Assembly (NCBI RefSeq): GCF_019798055.1
Contig: NZ_JAHOPH010000003.1
Span: 1-64,000, forward strand
Length of the DNA: 64,000 nt
Direction of reading: 5' to 3'
DNA from: Salsipaludibacter albus
GTDB lineage: Bacteria; Actinomycetota; Nitriliruptoria; Nitriliruptorales; Nitriliruptoraceae
The translations under genes were made by a program, and so were the position numbers. The number at the start of each line of letters is the position of its first letter. The first letter of the stretch is position 1. Below, one piece after another: positions 11,633-20,605 of the stretch. The notes under the pieces were generated by a model. It was not told the origin of the DNA. It saw only the letters and a program-made list of their open reading frames with translations, and did not search any database.

Positions 11633-12481
11633 CTACTCCTCGGCGTGCTCGTCGCCGGTCGTCGGATGGCGGTGGAGGAGGTCGTCGATGGCGGTCACCA
11701 GGTCCCCGCCGTCCAGCAGGGCGCGGTCGTTGTGGTCGGCGCCGGGGACCACGACCAGGTCTGACGGACCGGCCGCGGCCCGCTCGACCCGTCGGGACTG
11801 TTCGACGGGGACGATCGTGTCGGCCTCACCGGCGACGACCAGCGTCGGGACGTCCAGGTCCGCGACGCGCTCGAGGTTGGGCCAGCGGTCGCGCAGGAAG
11901 GCCGCCGGCACGATCGGGTAGTGGACCCGGGCCACGTCGGCCAGCGAGGTGAAGGGGGAGCGCAGCACCAGTACGTCCGGCGGCCGTCGGGTCGCCAGTT
12001 CGACGGCGACGCCGGCCCCGAGGCTCTCGCCCAGGTAGGCCACGGTCGTCGAGGCGGCGTGTCGATCGACCCAGTCGCGGGCGGCGTCGGCGTCGCGTGC
12101 CAGCCCCGTGCTGCTCGGACTGCCCGGATTGCCCCCGTAGCCCCGGTAGTCGACGAGCAGCACGTCGTGGCCGCGTCGTGCCAGGGCCCGCGCCAGCGGC
12201 AGACGCCCGGTCCGGTTGCCGCCGTTGCCGTGGAAGACCACGACCGTGGCGGGCCGATCGGCGACGCCCGGACGACCCTCGAGGTGCCATGCGGCCAGGC
12301 GCAGGTCGTCGGAGGTCGCCAGGACGACCGGCGTGACGCCGGCCGGGGCCTCGGCCGGCACGACCTGGGAGGGGAAGTACACCAGTCGACGCTGGCCGAG
12401 CCATGCGCCGATCACGAGCAGGGCCACGAGTCCCGACAGCACCGCGAGGGCCACCACCTGTCGTTGCACGCTCCCGTCCAT
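11633..12481 (-). CDS. Membrane-anchored alpha/beta hydrolase
   Basis: Predicted serine hydrolase of the BEM46/YfhR type, about 282 residues. One N-terminal transmembrane segment (VVALAVLSGLVALLVIGAWL) is followed by a YFPS motif typical of the group, the oxyanion loop FHGNGGNRTGR, and the nucleophile elbow GESLGAG. The acid (GEADTIVP) and the C-terminal His (GADHND) complete the triad. The ATG at 12481 is preferred to a TTG at 12502; neither has a strong ribosome site. Substrate unknown. Confidence 0.85.
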   Translation of the reverse strand: MDGSVQRQVVALAVLSGLVALLVIGAWLGQRRLVYFPSQVVPAEAPAGVTPVVLATSDDLRLAAWHLEGRPGVADRPATVVVFHGNGGNRTGRLPLARALARRGHDVLLVDYRGYGGNPGSPSSTGLARDADAARDWVDRHAASTTVAYLGESLGAGVAVELATRRPPDVLVLRSPFTSLADVARVHYPIVPAAFLRDRWPNLERVADLDVPTLVVAGEADTIVPVEQSRRVERAAAGPSDLVVVPGADHNDRALLDGGDLVTAIDDLLHRHPTTGDEHAEE

Positions 12482-12840
12482 GGGTCCGGCGACGAGGGAC
12501 AAGAGGTGTGCGGGGCTCTCCGCGGTCGATGCGTGGTCGACGAGGGGGGGTTCGCCACCACGCGAGACCGAGATCGGAGATGCCCCGCACTGCTGTCAAG
12601 GTAGGTGGAAGGTGGCGGCCGAGGAAAGGGCTCGTTCCGCATGCCGTTCCGACGCCGCGGAGTGGTCGTCGCTTCAACGATTTCCACGCGCCACACGTCG
12701 GCGCCTCTCGATGGTCGCGGTGCCGTTCCGCAGCGTGGCACGGGACCGGGGTCCGGGGTGCCCGGGGACCGTGGTCGCCATTTGCCCGATCCACGGTGGA
12801 AGCAGTGCGATCCTCGTGCGAAGTGGGCCCGTCGTGCGCG
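12482..12840. other. Gap without a recognised gene
   Basis: About 360 bases upstream of the hydrolase and downstream of the methyltransferase operon. Short open frames exist on both strands but none has a recognisable domain, a good ribosome site or convincing codon bias. It presumably holds the promoter of the hydrolase. Confidence 0.5.
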
Positions 12841-13452
12841 TCAGGTCAGGCGGTGGACGCTGACGGCGTAGCCGCCACCCGTGTACGGGTCGCGGTCCCA
12901 CGTCGCGAAGCGGTCCTCGACGACCAGTCCCGCGGCGGTGCACCACGCGTCGTGGTCGGCCAGCGTCACCGGTGCCTCGTCCAGGGGGAGGTGGTCGGCG
13001 TCCAGGCCGAAGCCGACGACCAGGGCGCCACCCGGGACCAGGCAGGCCGCCAGGGTGGCGATCGCCCGGGACTCCGTGCCGGCGGCCAGCAGGGGCACCA
13101 CGTTGCCGGCGGCGACCACGACGTCGGCGCCCGGGGCCACGTCCCGCGGATCGAGCGTGGACAGGTCGGCCTCGAGCCAGGGGACCGCCGGTGCACGCTC
13201 GCGCGCGACGGCCAGCATCGAAGCGTCGAGGTCGACGCCGACCACGTCGTAGCCCCGCCGGGCCAGTTCGATGCCGACCCGACCGGTCCCGCACCCGGCA
13301 TCCAGGATCCGGCTGCCGGGAACGGCCAGGTCGGAGACGAAGTCCGCCTCGCCGTGGAGGTCGCGACCCTGTGCGGCCATGGCGTCGAACCGGGCCGCAT
13401 AGTCCCGGCCGGTGCCCTGGCCCGCGACGTCCTCCCAGCGACTCGGACTCAC
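12841..13452 (-). CDS. SAM-dependent methyltransferase, class I
   Basis: 203-residue Rossmann-fold methyltransferase. The AdoMet-binding glycine motif is LDAGCGTGRVGIELA, followed by the acidic strand end VVGVDLDASM and a motif-II-like segment ADVVVAAGNVVPLL. Substrate cannot be read from the sequence. The GTG start at 13452 overlaps the stop of the upstream gene by 4 bases (GTGA), so it is the third gene of a coupled operon with recQ. Confidence 0.88.
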   Translation of the reverse strand: MSPSRWEDVAGQGTGRDYAARFDAMAAQGRDLHGEADFVSDLAVPGSRILDAGCGTGRVGIELARRGYDVVGVDLDASMLAVARERAPAVPWLEADLSTLDPRDVAPGADVVVAAGNVVPLLAAGTESRAIATLAACLVPGGALVVGFGLDADHLPLDEAPVTLADHDAWCTAAGLVVEDRFATWDRDPYTGGGYAVSVHRLT

Positions 13453-13799
13453 GGCGTGCTCCCGTCCGGACCGTTCGCCAGATCGCGGAGGCCGGCGGCC
13501 CGCAGTGCCGCCCGGACCCGGGGCTGCGATGCGCGGTCGTCGGTCGGGGGGAAGTCACAGGCCGCCACCGTCTCGGCCAGGGCAGCACCGACGACGGCGG
13601 GCTCGACCGTCGACGACGCGGCCCGGAACAGCTCCACGCGGTGGGCCGGCTCGTCCGGATCGAGCAGCCAGAACACCCGGCCGTCGTCGGACCAGGCGAC
13701 CACCGGGTCACGATCGACGTCCCAGCGAGTCTCGGCGACCTCGCGCAGTCCGGGTGCGGGCACGCGACGGTCCCGGTCGGTCGGGTCGGGGACGCTCAC
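13449..13799 (-). CDS. Small conserved-looking hypothetical protein in the recQ operon
   Basis: 116 residues starting with GTG at 13799; no family recognised. The protein is soluble, with a WDVDRDPVVAWSDDGRVFWL stretch suggesting a small beta-rich N-terminal part and a helical second half. It is real rather than a chance frame because it sits between two clear genes with a 4-base GTGA overlap on each side: its start overlaps the recQ stop and its stop overlaps the methyltransferase start. Function unknown. Confidence 0.75.
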   Translation of the reverse strand: MSVPDPTDRDRRVPAPGLREVAETRWDVDRDPVVAWSDDGRVFWLLDPDEPAHRVELFRAASSTVEPAVVGAALAETVAACDFPPTDDRASQPRVRAALRAAGLRDLANGPDGSTP

Positions 13800-16138
13800 G
13801 GCCCGGCCGACAGGACGAGCGGGAGGACGTCGCGCTCGCCGGCCTCGGTCAGGCGGTGCGCCGCCGCCACCAGGGTCCAGCCCGAGTCGGTGATCGCGTC
13901 GACCAGCACCACCGGGCCGTCGGGGACGTCGGCGGCGGCAGCGGGGTCCAGCGCCAGTCCGCGCAACGCGTTGGCGGCCTTGTGTGGCGAGTTCGCCATG
14001 GTGCGCTGGGGCGGGGCGTCCGTGTCGACGAGCGCGGCGACGACCGGGAGACGTCCGAGCTCGCCCATCCGGCGGGCGACCTCGGCCGCAAGCTCGCCGT
14101 GGCGTCCGGAGGGGACCGGGACGAAGGCCACCGGCCGACGTGACCACGACCACCGGGCCAGGACCCGGGTGAGCCCCTCGACGACCTCGTCCAGCGCGGT
14201 CGCGTCCAGGTCGCCGGCCTCCGACGACGCCAGCAGGCGGTCGACGACGTCGTCCCAGCCGGAGCCGTCACCACCGGCCAGCGCGCGGCCCTGCAGTGCG
14301 CCACGGCCGGCGTCGATCCGACCCTTCACCTCGTCGAGCCCGGACGGCCACATCCGTCGCTGGCCGACGACGACGTCCCGGGTGCGGAGGTGCTCGCGTG
14401 CCTCGGCGACGACCTGCTCGTCGATCTCGACGTCGGGCTCCCAGCCGGTGCAGCCCTGGCAGCGGCCGCACGGCTGTGCGTCCGGGTCGTCAAGCACCTC
14501 GCCCAGCGCCTGCATCAGGCAGCGTCCCCCGTCGCGCCCGTCGCGCCCGTCGCTCCCGTCGCTCCCGTCGCTCCCGCCGCCCCCCTCCACGAACGAGCGC
14601 ATGATCGCGTGCTCGCGCCGGCGGAGGTCGGCCAGCCGCTGGTAGTGGCCGACGTCCAGCTGCCAGTCCACGCCGGTCCGCTGCCAGGCCGATCCGACCT
14701 TCTCCACGGCGCCGTCGACGTCGAGCACCTTCAGCAGCAGCTGGAGCCGCGACCGGCGCACGTTGACGGCGCGCTCGAGCTTCGGGACCGACAGGGACCC
14801 CCCGTCGAGCGCGTCGAGCAGTGCCTGGACCTCGGACTCGCGCGGCAGCCCCGCGACGTCGAAATGCTGCCAGATCGCCTCGTCCTTGCCGGTCGGGAGC
14901 AGCACGACCTCGGCGGTCTCGATGGCGCGACCGGCGCGGCCGACCTGCTGGTACCACGACACCGGTGACGACGGGGCGCCGAGGTGGACCACGAACGCCA
15001 GGTCGGGCTTGTCGTAGCCCATCCCCAGTGCCGAGGTCGACACCACCACGTCGACGTCGTTGGCCAGCAACCGGTCCTCGATCGTGCGGCGGCCGTCGGG
15101 GTCGACGTTGGAGTTGTAGGCGACGGCCTCGAGCCCACGTCCGGCCAGGAACGCCGCCACCCGCTCGCTGTCGGCGACGGTCAGGGTGTAGACGATCCCT
15201 GCCCGACCGTGGACGGGTCGGTGCCGTCGGACGAAGGCGTCGAGCCAGGCCAGTCGCTGCTCGCCCCGGTCGAGCCGGACGACCGCCAGCTGCAGCGAGT
15301 CCCGCCCCAGCCTGCCCCGCAGGGTGACCACGTCCGTGTCGTCGAGATCGCGGTCGCCCGAAGCGCCCCCGTCGCCGGGGTCTGCCCCTGGGTCGGATTG
15401 GGGGTCGAGCTGGCGCGCGACGTCGGTGGTGACGCGGGCGTTGGCCGTGGCCGTGCAGGCCAGCACCGGCGTGCCGTCGGCCAGGTCGCCGAGCAGGTCG
15501 GCGATGCGGCGGTAGTCGGGCCGGAAGTCGTGACCCCAGTCCGAGATGCAGTGCGCCTCGTCCACGACCAGCAGTCCGAGCCGGGCGGCCAGCGCGGGCA
15601 GGCGGTCCCGGAACGACGCCGCGTTCAGCCGCTCCGGCGAGATCAGCAGGACGTCGATCGCGTCGTCGTCGAGCCGCGCGAGGATGTCCTGCCAGTCGTC
15701 GAGGTTGGTCGAGTTGATGGTCTCGGCGGCCAGTCCCAGCCGCCGGGCAGCGGCGACCTGGTCACGCATGAGTGCCAGCAGTGGCGACACGACCAGGGTC
15801 GGTCCGCCCCCCTGGGCGCGCCGCAGGGCGGTCGCGATCCAGTAGACGGCGGACTTCCCCCAGCCGGTCCGTTGCACGAGCAGCACCCGCGCCCGGTCCC
15901 GGACCAGCGCCTCGATGGCCTCGCCCTGGTCGTCACGCAGGCGTGCGTCGGGTCCGGCCAGTCGTTCGAGCAGGTCCTGGGCCCCGGCACGGACGTCGAC
16001 CGGGTCGGCGTCGATGTTTGCGGTCGGGCTCGCGGGCACGGCTGCCTCGATGGCGGAGGTGGGGATGGAGGTGGCGGGCGCACGTCGGGTCGGACGTCGG
16101 GTCGGACGTCGGGTCGGACGTCGCCGGACCACCTCCAT
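13796..16138 (-). CDS. recQ: RecQ-family ATP-dependent DNA helicase with C-terminal phosphoribosyltransferase-like domain
   Basis: 3'-5' superfamily-2 DNA helicase for repair and recombination. The approx. 780-residue protein carries motif I (RTGWGKSAVYW), the DEAH-type motif II (VVDEAHCISDWGHDFR), motif III (ACTATANARV), motif VI (YQQVGRAGR) and a zinc-binding cysteine set (CLMQALGEV...CGRCQGC). After about residue 620 comes a second domain with the phosphoribosyltransferase signature VVLVDAITDSGWT, known in some actinobacterial RecQ proteins. The start is uncertain: the ATG at 16138 adds a basic RRPT-repeat leader encoded by a 12-bp tandem repeat, and a later start is possible. Confidence 0.9.
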   Translation of the reverse strand: MEVVRRRPTRRPTRRPTRRAPATSIPTSAIEAAVPASPTANIDADPVDVRAGAQDLLERLAGPDARLRDDQGEAIEALVRDRARVLLVQRTGWGKSAVYWIATALRRAQGGGPTLVVSPLLALMRDQVAAARRLGLAAETINSTNLDDWQDILARLDDDAIDVLLISPERLNAASFRDRLPALAARLGLLVVDEAHCISDWGHDFRPDYRRIADLLGDLADGTPVLACTATANARVTTDVARQLDPQSDPGADPGDGGASGDRDLDDTDVVTLRGRLGRDSLQLAVVRLDRGEQRLAWLDAFVRRHRPVHGRAGIVYTLTVADSERVAAFLAGRGLEAVAYNSNVDPDGRRTIEDRLLANDVDVVVSTSALGMGYDKPDLAFVVHLGAPSSPVSWYQQVGRAGRAIETAEVVLLPTGKDEAIWQHFDVAGLPRESEVQALLDALDGGSLSVPKLERAVNVRRSRLQLLLKVLDVDGAVEKVGSAWQRTGVDWQLDVGHYQRLADLRRREHAIMRSFVEGGGGSDGSDGSDGRDGRDGGRCLMQALGEVLDDPDAQPCGRCQGCTGWEPDVEIDEQVVAEAREHLRTRDVVVGQRRMWPSGLDEVKGRIDAGRGALQGRALAGGDGSGWDDVVDRLLASSEAGDLDATALDEVVEGLTRVLARWSWSRRPVAFVPVPSGRHGELAAEVARRMGELGRLPVVAALVDTDAPPQRTMANSPHKAANALRGLALDPAAAADVPDGPVVLVDAITDSGWTLVAAAHRLTEAGERDVLPLVLSAGP
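16084..16125. repeat. Short tandem repeat, 12-bp unit
   Basis: Three to four copies of a GGGTCGGACGTC unit lie at the 5' edge of recQ. If the start at 16138 is right, they encode the basic R-R-P-T repeats at the protein N terminus. Such a repeat could expand or contract without shifting the frame. Confidence 0.6.
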
Positions 16139-16333
16139 GGTGCCGTGCCGCTGGGACCGACGGGACGGCGATCGGCCGGACCGTGGACCGTGTCGTGGAC
16201 CGGCACGCCCTCCGTGGCCGCATGGCCGGTCCGCGGGCGTGACCAGTGTGGACGGCGTTGCTAGAGTCCCCCACTGCGTTGCTTCGACGATCCCAGACCC
16301 CGTTCGCGCCGCCACGCCGCCCCGAGAGTTTCC

Positions 16334-18481
16334 ATGCGTCTTCGTTCCTCCGTCCCCCTGCTCGTCGTGCTGACCGTCATGGCCTTCGCCGCACCCGTCG
16401 TCGTGGCGCCCGGCCTGGATGCCGGCCCGCCACCCGCGGCACTGCGACGCGTCACCGTCGACCTCGGTCCACCGAGCGACCCGCCGGCCGACCCGCCGAC
16501 CGACCCGCCGGCCGACCCGCCGACCGACCCGGGCGAATCCCCGTCGGACGAACCCCCGACGCACCAGCCATCCTCGGACGACGAGGCCAGTCACGAGCAC
16601 GGTCGACCGCCGATGGCGGACCGTGACGCACGGCGCGTGTCGACCCCGGTGGACGCCGACGACGCCACGGTCGTGGGTGCCGAGTGGGCCTCGGACGCGC
16701 TGGTCGACGTGCGGGTCCGCCGCGACGGGCGCTGGTCGAAGTGGATGCCGGTCGTCAAGGAGGACGAGCACCGCCCGGACCCGTCGTCGGAGGAGGCGGA
16801 ATCGGCCAACCCCGATGCCTCGTCGCCGGTCTTCGTGGCCGGCGCCCAGCGCGTGCAGTTCCGCAGTGACCGCCTCGACCGGCTCGAGGTCCTGCTCGTC
16901 GAGCAGTCCGCGGACGAGGGAGTCGGCTGGACGCCGGACGTCGGTGGACCCGGTGAAGCGGAGGCGACCCCCTTCGTGCGCACCCGTGCGGAGTGGGGCG
17001 CCGACGAGTCGCTGCGTGACGGACGGACCGACACCTCGTCGACCGGGGCCGTGCGGTTCAGCGTGGTGCACCACACCGGCTCGGGCGGATGGAACGCCGG
17101 CGAGATCGCCAACGGCTGTGCCCGCGCCGACGACTGGATCCGGAGCATCTACGTCTACCACACCCAGGCGAACGGCTGGTGGGACATCGGCTACAACTTC
17201 GTCGTCGACCCGTGCGGGAAGATCTGGGAGGGTCGCCACGGTGGCATCGACCGACCGATCGACGGGTCCCACGCCGGCGGGTTCAACGACGGCTCGGTCG
17301 GCGTGCTGGCGCTCGGCAACTTCGCAGGCTCCGACCCCGACCCGGTGACCGGCGCGATGGTGGACGGGATCGAGGAGGTCATCGGCTGGAAGCTGTCGCT
17401 GGGGGTCGTCGACGCGGGCGGCTCGACCCCGGAGGTGTCCGGCGGCGGCTCGGCGCGATGGCCGACCGGCACGGCCGTGACGCTGCCGGTGCTCTCGGCC
17501 CACCAGGTCCAGAACACCACGACCTGTCCGGGTGACCCGGTCATGGCGCGCCTGTTCGACGGTCGGTACGCGTCGGCGCGGCCGAAGACGTCCTACGTCG
17601 ACGCGGTGCGGGACGACTCGACCGTTCCCCCGGACGGGATGGTCCCCGCCACGACGAACGTCGGGGGCGAGTACGTGCCGCTGCCGGGCGACTTCGACGG
17701 TGACGGCGACGACGACGTGCTGTGGTACGGACCCGGGTCGGCGTCGGATGCCACGTGGACCTCGCGCGGCGACGGCACCTTCGTCGGTGGGGGCCTGGAC
17801 GTGGTCGGGACCTACCGACCCTTCGTCGGCGACTTCGACGGCGACGGGCACGACGACGTGTTCTGGTACGGCCCGGGCAGCGACCGCGACTACGTCTGGT
17901 ACGGCCGCGACAGCGGCTTCCGGTCGGAACGCACGAACGTGGTCGGGTCCTCCTACCGACCAGGCGTCGGGGACTTCGACGCCGACGGTCGCGACGACGT
18001 CCTGTGGTACGCCCCGGGCCCTGGCACCGACAGCGTGTGGCTCGGGCGCGACGACGGCTTCGCCAGCCGGCGGACCAGGCAGGTCAACGGCACCTACGTC
18101 CCGCTCGTCGGGAACTTCGACGCCCGCACCGGTGACGACGTGCTGTGGTACGGCGCCGGATCGCGCGGCGACCACCGCTGGTCCTCCAACGGCGACGGCA
18201 CCTTCCGGACCTCCGGCGAGACCGTGTCCGGCACCTACCTGCCGATGGTCGGCGACTTCGACGACAACGGTCGCGACGACGTGATCTGGTACAGCCCGAC
18301 CGGCCCGGAATGGACCTGGTACGGGCGCAGCGACGGGACCGGCATCGTCTCCCGGAGGACCCACATCGCCGACCTCGGCACCTGGCCGATCACGGGCAAC
18401 TTCGACGTGCGCGGGGGGACCGAGGCGGTCTTCTACGAGCCCGGTCGCCGGCTCGAGACCATCTGGCGGCAGCCCGACTGA
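16334..18481 (+). CDS. Secreted PGRP/amidase-2 protein with six FG-GAP-like repeats
   Basis: 715-residue exported protein: signal peptide (LLVVLTVMAFAAPVVVA), a Pro/Asp-rich linker with repeated DPPxDP units, then an N-acetylmuramoyl-L-alanine amidase domain of the peptidoglycan-recognition type at about residues 215-410. Zinc ligands are visible as VVHHTGSG, a later His in SAHQ, and Cys in TTTCPGD; the YNFVVDPCGKIWEGR core is typical. From about residue 450 there are six repeats of 46-47 residues, each built on GDFDGDGxDDVxWYxPG, the calcium-binding-like consensus of FG-GAP/VCBS propeller blades. Predicted to cleave peptidoglycan at the surface; the repeats probably bind a polymer or wall component. 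Divergent from recQ. Confidence 0.9.
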   Translation: MRLRSSVPLLVVLTVMAFAAPVVVAPGLDAGPPPAALRRVTVDLGPPSDPPADPPTDPPADPPTDPGESPSDEPPTHQPSSDDEASHEHGRPPMADRDARRVSTPVDADDATVVGAEWASDALVDVRVRRDGRWSKWMPVVKEDEHRPDPSSEEAESANPDASSPVFVAGAQRVQFRSDRLDRLEVLLVEQSADEGVGWTPDVGGPGEAEATPFVRTRAEWGADESLRDGRTDTSSTGAVRFSVVHHTGSGGWNAGEIANGCARADDWIRSIYVYHTQANGWWDIGYNFVVDPCGKIWEGRHGGIDRPIDGSHAGGFNDGSVGVLALGNFAGSDPDPVTGAMVDGIEEVIGWKLSLGVVDAGGSTPEVSGGGSARWPTGTAVTLPVLSAHQVQNTTTCPGDPVMARLFDGRYASARPKTSYVDAVRDDSTVPPDGMVPATTNVGGEYVPLPGDFDGDGDDDVLWYGPGSASDATWTSRGDGTFVGGGLDVVGTYRPFVGDFDGDGHDDVFWYGPGSDRDYVWYGRDSGFRSERTNVVGSSYRPGVGDFDADGRDDVLWYAPGPGTDSVWLGRDDGFASRRTRQVNGTYVPLVGNFDARTGDDVLWYGAGSRGDHRWSSNGDGTFRTSGETVSGTYLPMVGDFDDNGRDDVIWYSPTGPEWTWYGRSDGTGIVSRRTHIADLGTWPITGNFDVRGGTEAVFYEPGRRLETIWRQPD

Positions 18482-18502
18482 TCGCCGTTCGGCCCAGCCC
18501 GG

Positions 18503-18874
18503 TCAGCCCAGCGAGATCGCCCGGCCCGTGGCCAGTGCCTCCACGATCGTGGCCGCGCCCACGATCGACGCGCCTTCGATGACGTCGTCACCGGTGATGC
18601 CACGCACCGTGGTGCAGGCCGAGCACAGCCAGATCTCGCCGCCGTTGTCCACCAAGGTCGTCACCAGGTCGGCCAGGGCCGGGGTTCCCTCGGCCTGGAC
18701 GTCGGCGTGCGCGGCCGTGCCGTTGTGGACCCCGTCGATCGTGCAGACCACGATCGCGCGATGACCGGAGACCGACGCCGTGGCGGCGGCGATGAAGGGC
18801 ACGGTGGCGCGTTCCGGCTCGTCGACGTGGTGGGTGCACACGAACAGCAGGGGCTCGGTGTCGGCGGTGGTCAT
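18503..18874 (-). CDS. DsrE-family protein
   Basis: 123-residue protein of the DsrE/DsrF-like fold, with FVCTHHVDEPERATVPFIAA at the N terminus, a central VVCTIDGVHNG strand and the LCSACTTVRGI segment that carries the cysteines such proteins use for sulfur handling. Role is inferred to be sulfur relay or redox sensing; the partner is unknown. ATG at 18874 is preceded by a weak AGGA. Convergent with the PGRP gene (21 bp apart). Confidence 0.8.
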   Translation of the reverse strand: MTTADTEPLLFVCTHHVDEPERATVPFIAAATASVSGHRAIVVCTIDGVHNGTAAHADVQAEGTPALADLVTTLVDNGGEIWLCSACTTVRGITGDDVIEGASIVGAATIVEALATGRAISLG

Positions 18875-19049
18875 CACGTGGTCCTGGTGTCGGGGCGGCC
18901 CGCGGACGGTCGCGGCGGGACCTGCGACGATAGGTCCCACCGGGGTGGTGCGCCTCGGCACGACGTCGCCCGGCGTGGCGACGGCGCATGGTCGGAACGC
19001 GCCGGTGCTGCGGGTAGGCTCCCACGGGGTTGAGCAGGCGGGAGTCCCA

Positions 19050-19580
19050 ATGGAACTGTCGACGGAACTGGTCGTCGCCGTCGTGGCGGTCGTCCTGGCT
19101 GCCGTGGCCATCGGGGTCGCCTGGTGGTCGGCTCGCCGTGTGCGCCGGGTCGACCGCTACGTCGCGGCCGCCGAGGGCGACGGCGCCGGGCTGGTCTCCA
19201 CCGTCCAGCAGCACGCCGACCAGCTCCGCGAGCTGCGCACCGACCTGCTGGTGGTGCACGACAACACCACCCTGCTGCGTCGCATGGCCAAGGACTCGCT
19301 GAGTCGGATCGGGCTCGTGCGCTACGACGCCTTCGCCGACCTCGCCGGCGCGATGTCGTTCTCGCTCGCCCAGCTCGACGAGCGTGGGGACGGCGTGGTC
19401 CTGTCCGCGATCGCGGGTCGTTCCGACAGCCGCTTCTACGCCAAGCCGATCGAGGGTGGTCGCTGCGAGTACGAGCTGACCCCCGAGGAGCGCATCGCGA
19501 TCGAGCGTGCGATCGCCGGCGAACGCGCCGAGGCGATCGTCGAGGTCGAGCGCACCCGTCGCGGCTCCAAGGCCTCCTGA
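19050..19580 (+). CDS. DUF4446 family membrane-anchored protein
   Basis: 176 residues: one N-terminal transmembrane helix (VVAVVAVVLAAVAIGVAWW), a helical region, then the conserved LVRYDAFADLAGAMSFSLA segment that defines the DUF4446 family. Cytoplasmic domain of unknown function. A GGGAG ribosome site precedes the ATG at 19050. It lies 49 bp upstream of pheA, an arrangement suggesting cotranscription. Confidence 0.88.
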   Translation: MELSTELVVAVVAVVLAAVAIGVAWWSARRVRRVDRYVAAAEGDGAGLVSTVQQHADQLRELRTDLLVVHDNTTLLRRMAKDSLSRIGLVRYDAFADLAGAMSFSLAQLDERGDGVVLSAIAGRSDSRFYAKPIEGGRCEYELTPEERIAIERAIAGERAEAIVEVERTRRGSKAS

Positions 19581-19629
19581 CCTCCCGCGACGTCGTCCCT
19601 CCTGTCGTCGACACCTGGATCCAGTCGCC

Positions 19630-20568
19630 GTGACCCTCGCCTACCTCGGCCCCGCCGGGACCTTCACCGAGACCGCCGCACGACTGGTCACCGGGGGAGC
19701 GGACCTGTTGGCGTGCCCGGACATCTCGCAGGTGCTGCGTGCCGTGGAGTCGGGCGAGGCCGAGCGCGGTGTCGTCCCGATCGAGAACACCCTCGAGGGG
19801 TCGGTGCGGGCGACCGTGGACGCGCTGGCCTTCGACACCGAGCTGCTGATCGAGGCCGAGCTCGAGCTGCCGATCGCGCTGGTGCTGGCCGCGCCGGCCG
19901 ACGTCGCGCTCGACGACGTGACCGCCGTCCTGTCGCACCCGGTCGCCCTGGCGTCGTCGCAGCGCTGGCTGGGGGTCAACCTCCCCGGGGCCGTGCGACT
20001 CCCGGCCGCTTCGACCGCACGGGCCGCCCAGCAGGTCGCGGCGGGTGACGTCGCCGGTGACGTCGGTGGCGGGGCGGTCGCCGCCATCCTCAACCCGCTG
20101 GCCGTCGAGCGCTACGGGCTCGAGCTGCTGGCCCGCAACATCTCCGACTCGACCTCCAACACCACGCGCTTCGTCGTGGTCGGCCACCGGGTCCCCGCGC
20201 CGACCGGCTGGGACAAGACCTCGATGGTGGTGTTCATCGACGAGAACCGCCCGGGTGCCCTGCTCGGGCTGCTCGAGATCTTCGCCGAGCGGGACCTGAA
20301 CCTGACCCGCCTGGAGTCCCGTCCGACCAAGGCCGAGCTGGGCGACTACTGCTTCTTCCTCGACGTCGAGGGCCACCTCGCCGACGAGCGGGTCGGGGAC
20401 GCCCTGGCCGCCGTGCGACGCACCCAGCGCGAGATCAAGCTGCTCGGGTCCTACCGCCGCTCGGGCGCACGCCGGACCGACGAGGCCGAGCGCATCGCCC
20501 GGGACGATCGCGCGTACCGGGACGCCGCCGACTGGCTGGGCGGTTGGCGGGACCAGATCACCGACTGA
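19630..20568 (+). CDS. pheA: Prephenate dehydratase
   Basis: Converts prephenate to phenylpyruvate in phenylalanine synthesis. The 312-residue single-function enzyme opens with AYLGPAGTFTETAA, has the catalytic-site motif NTTRFVVVG and a C-terminal ACT domain with the phenylalanine-binding LESRPTK motif, so feedback inhibition by Phe is expected. No chorismate mutase domain is present. GTG start at 19630 places the protein exactly at the family's conserved N terminus, though no clear ribosome site is seen. Confidence 0.95.
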   Translation: MTLAYLGPAGTFTETAARLVTGGADLLACPDISQVLRAVESGEAERGVVPIENTLEGSVRATVDALAFDTELLIEAELELPIALVLAAPADVALDDVTAVLSHPVALASSQRWLGVNLPGAVRLPAASTARAAQQVAAGDVAGDVGGGAVAAILNPLAVERYGLELLARNISDSTSNTTRFVVVGHRVPAPTGWDKTSMVVFIDENRPGALLGLLEIFAERDLNLTRLESRPTKAELGDYCFFLDVEGHLADERVGDALAAVRRTQREIKLLGSYRRSGARRTDEAERIARDDRAYRDAADWLGGWRDQITD

Positions 20569-20605
20569 GAGCGCGACCACGTCGGCACCGCCACCGGCCT
20601 TCGGC

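Noticed and set aside
13796-18364. recQ reading frame extended upstream to 18364
   Set aside because: The extension runs antisense through the PGRP gene, which has clear domains; no conserved protein is seen before about 16138.
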